Part shown: one piece after another, positions 6,059 through 7,895 of the stretch
Position numbering within the stretch: the first letter of the stretch is position 1
Layout of the letters: each line of letters begins with the position of its first letter
Position numbers and translations under genes: made by a program
Notes under the pieces: model-generated
The model's input: only the letters and a program-made list of their open reading frames with translations
The model's database searches: none
What the model was told of the DNA's origin: nothing
DNA from: Clostridiaceae bacterium
Lineage (GTDB): Bacteria > Bacillota > Clostridia > Saccharofermentanales > UBA5734
Direction of reading: 5' to 3'
Length of the DNA: 7,895 nucleotides
NCBI GenBank assembly: GCA_012729935.1
Contig: JAAYBY010000290.1
Coordinates: 1-7,895 of the forward strand

Positions 6059-6768
6059 AAAAAGCACTCATCATCGACGACGACCCGAATATCAGTGAAC
6101 TGCTCCGTCTGTATTTTGATAAAGATGGTTTTGCAGTTATTAGCTGTCTGGATGGTGATTCCGCGTTTGAGACATTCAGAAGTTCAGAGCCGGATGTCGT
6201 GATTCTGGATTTGATGCTGCCCGGCAAAGACGGTTTTGACATCATGCGGGAAATCCGGCGCATATCGCAGGTTCCGATTGTCATGCTCACAGCGCGGGGA
6301 GACACCCTTGACAAAGTGGTCGGCCTCGAACTGGGTGCTGATGATTACGTACAGAAACCATTTGAACCCAAGGAGCTGATGGCGCGGGTCAAGGCAGTAC
6401 TGAGACGGACCGAAGCCAACACATCAGGCGCACAGCTCAGCCAGCCGCGTTCTGCCCGCAGTGAAGTAGCCGAATACCCGAATTTGATTGTTGACAAATC
6501 TCGCTATTCTGTTATTGTCAACGAACGGGAAATTGAGATGCCGCCCAAGGAACTGGAGTTGCTTTTCTTTCTGGCAATGCATCCGAATCGGGTGTTTACA
6601 CGAGAACAACTGCTTGAAAATGTGTGGGGTTACGACTTTTACGGCGAATCCAGGACGGTTGATGTTCACATCAAGAGAATCCGGGAAAAACTGGACGATG
6701 CCGGCGACCACCCGTCCTGGATGATTAAGACGGTCTGGGGAGTCGGATACAAATTCGAAACGGTTTAG
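6055..6768 (+). CDS. OmpR/PhoB-family response regulator
   Basis: This is a 237-aa two-domain transcription regulator. The receiver domain (1-120) has the acidic pocket D8-D10, phosphoacceptor D52 in VVILDLMLPG, switch Thr79 in IVMLTAR, and Lys101 in the YVQKPF motif, so it looks fully phosphorylatable. A linker of about 20 residues leads to a winged-helix DNA-binding domain (about 140-237), with PPKELELLFFLAMHPNRVFT, LLENVWGYDF, RTVDVHIKRIREKL and the WGVGYKFE wing. The ATG overlaps the nrdR stop by four bases with an AGGAGG a few bases upstream, so translation is probably coupled. The partner kinase follows at once. The target genes cannot be read from sequence; similarity to PhoP/WalR/ResD-like regulators is generic, so I give no gene symbol. 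Confidence 0.95.
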   Translation: MKKALIIDDDPNISELLRLYFDKDGFAVISCLDGDSAFETFRSSEPDVVILDLMLPGKDGFDIMREIRRISQVPIVMLTARGDTLDKVVGLELGADDYVQKPFEPKELMARVKAVLRRTEANTSGAQLSQPRSARSEVAEYPNLIVDKSRYSVIVNEREIEMPPKELELLFFLAMHPNRVFTREQLLENVWGYDFYGESRTVDVHIKRIREKLDDAGDHPSWMIKTVWGVGYKFETV

Positions 6769-6771
6769 CGA

Positions 6772-7895
6772 ATGGCCAGAACTCAGAGGATATTCAACCG
6801 ATCACTTTACATCAGGACAGTCCTTCAACTGACGATGGTTATTCTGGCTGTTTTTCTGGTTTTAGGTCTGGTTAATTATTCGATTGTATCAAAATTAACA
6901 CTTCGTCAACAGGCGGATAAGCTGCTCAACGCCGCTCAGGCGATATCCAGCACAGTTGCCATTAACCTTGATGATTATGGAGATATTGATAATCGTCAGG
7001 TTTCCAGTTATGTCAACTTTTCAGCACGATCTACAGGAGCCCTTGTCTGGATTATCAACTATCAGGGTGAGATCATCATGCAAACCGGTATTCCGGCCTC
7101 TGTAATCAACCAACTGGAGCTTTCTGAACGCGGTTTCTATCAACTGGATGATGACCATAGAATTGGCCGCCGCGCAGGGACGTCCGGCATCAGTCAGACT
7201 GGAGATTTCGATGGGCTTTTTGAGAAAACCAACGAATACTGGCTTTCAGCATCTTATCCGATTCCTTCAGGTAATCTGGGGTACCGTGGCGAAATTCAGT
7301 TTCATTATGCGCAGAAGACACCGAGTTTCGCAAATTTTTTAACAACCAGCGGCCTGATCATGTCCTTTGTCATCGCGTTTGCGTTTGCCTTGCTATTCAA
7401 TGGCATTTTGTCCCGGAATATCACACGGCCGATTCAGTTGCTGTCTGAAGCAGCCGATAAGGTTGCCCGCGGCGACTTGACAGCACGCGTGCAGCCAATA
7501 ACCAGTGAGCGGTCTGACAACAGGACCCTGTTTCACAGTTTCATCACAGACGATTTGACTGTCCTGGTGCAGACGATGAACGATATGATTGATAAACTTG
7601 CGAATCAGGAACGTGATCGAAAGGATTTTATATCCAGCGTATCTCATGATTTACGTACACCGATTACATCGATCCGGGGCTTTGTTGAAGGCATGCTTGA
7701 CGGTACGATACCGGAAGATAAATACGGACATTATCTGGAAATAGTGAAACAGGAGGTTTTAAGACTTCAGACACTCATTAACACAATGTTTGAAGGATCT
7801 GTGATGGAATCAGAAAAATCGTTGAATCAGACAGTTTTTGATATCAATCAGGTGATCCGCGAAGATATTATCGGGCTGGAATCACTTCTGTCCAC
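6772..7895 (+). CDS. Membrane sensor histidine kinase, 3' part beyond the window
   Basis: This open frame starts three bases after the response regulator stop and stays open to the window end (374 codons seen), so the gene is incomplete. Visible order: short basic N-terminus; membrane helix about 17-39; extracytoplasmic sensor region about 40-190 with no family I recognise; membrane helix about 191-213; HAMP domain from about 214 (TRPIQLLSEA, ARGDLTARV); then the HisKA dimerisation domain with FISSVSHDLRTPITSIRGF, where H292 is the phosphorylation site. The ATP-binding domain (N, G boxes) lies beyond the window. The two HAMP helices are separated by a longer connector than usual (about 242-260). 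No clear Shine-Dalgarno precedes ATG 6772, suggesting re-initiation after the regulator; ATG 6835 would delete part of the first helix. It is presumably the cognate kinase of the regulator; its signal is unknown. Confidence 0.93.
   Translation, partial: MARTQRIFNRSLYIRTVLQLTMVILAVFLVLGLVNYSIVSKLTLRQQADKLLNAAQAISSTVAINLDDYGDIDNRQVSSYVNFSARSTGALVWIINYQGEIIMQTGIPASVINQLELSERGFYQLDDDHRIGRRAGTSGISQTGDFDGLFEKTNEYWLSASYPIPSGNLGYRGEIQFHYAQKTPSFANFLTTSGLIMSFVIAFAFALLFNGILSRNITRPIQLLSEAADKVARGDLTARVQPITSERSDNRTLFHSFITDDLTVLVQTMNDMIDKLANQERDRKDFISSVSHDLRTPITSIRGFVEGMLDGTIPEDKYGHYLEIVKQEVLRLQTLINTMFEGSVMESEKSLNQTVFDINQVIREDIIGLESLLS

Noticed and set aside
7148..7342. 64-codon plus-strand frame inside the histidine kinase
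   Set aside because: The kinase frame is continuous through here from 6772 to the window end with conserved domains on both sides, so this is an alternative-frame shadow, not evidence of a frameshift.

Overview
The window is a run of nine genes on the + strand with almost no free DNA. It is the 3' part of a division-and-cell-wall (dcw) cluster followed by a regulatory module. In order it holds the last codons of mraY, then ftsW, murG, ftsQ/divIB, sbp (DUF1290), ftsZ, nrdR, an OmpR-type response regulator, and a sensor histidine kinase cut by the window end. The gene set and order (FtsW-MurG-DivIB-Sbp-FtsZ), the AGGAGG-type ribosome binding sites and the TTG and GTG starts suggest a Bacillota bacterium, most likely of the class Clostridia. 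I cannot name a genus. Base composition looks roughly balanced by eye (not counted) and even across the window. I see no mobile element, tRNA, rRNA, CRISPR array or sign of recent transfer.

Layout: positions 1-3539 are the peptidoglycan precursor and divisome part (MraY, FtsW, MurG, FtsQ), tightly packed with short gaps and start/stop overlaps. sbp follows after 15 bases. The only real intergenic region (3942-4097) precedes ftsZ and carries a plausible sigma-A-type promoter, a possible leader hairpin and a purine-rich ribosome binding site for a TTG start. FtsZ is long (486 aa). nrdR follows after 29 bases, overlaps the response regulator by four bases, and the kinase starts three bases after the regulator stops. 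ftsZ-nrdR-regulator-kinase therefore looks like one transcription unit.

How they work together: MraY makes lipid I, MurG converts it to lipid II, and FtsW polymerises lipid II at the septum. FtsQ/DivIB links the synthase complex to the divisome, and FtsZ forms the ring. NrdR represses ribonucleotide reductase genes according to nucleotide status. The two-component pair is of unknown signal.

The most notable points are: (1) FtsZ has a C-terminal-peptide-like motif inside its linker, where a normal-length FtsZ would end, followed by about 90 more residues and a second, divergent terminal motif; (2) murD is missing between mraY and ftsW, and ftsA and the DUF881 genes are missing before ftsZ; (3) no spoIIGA-sigE-sigG block follows ftsZ, and nrdR plus a two-component system sit there instead. 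I do not see a wholly new system here; this is mainly a core locus with several unusual details.
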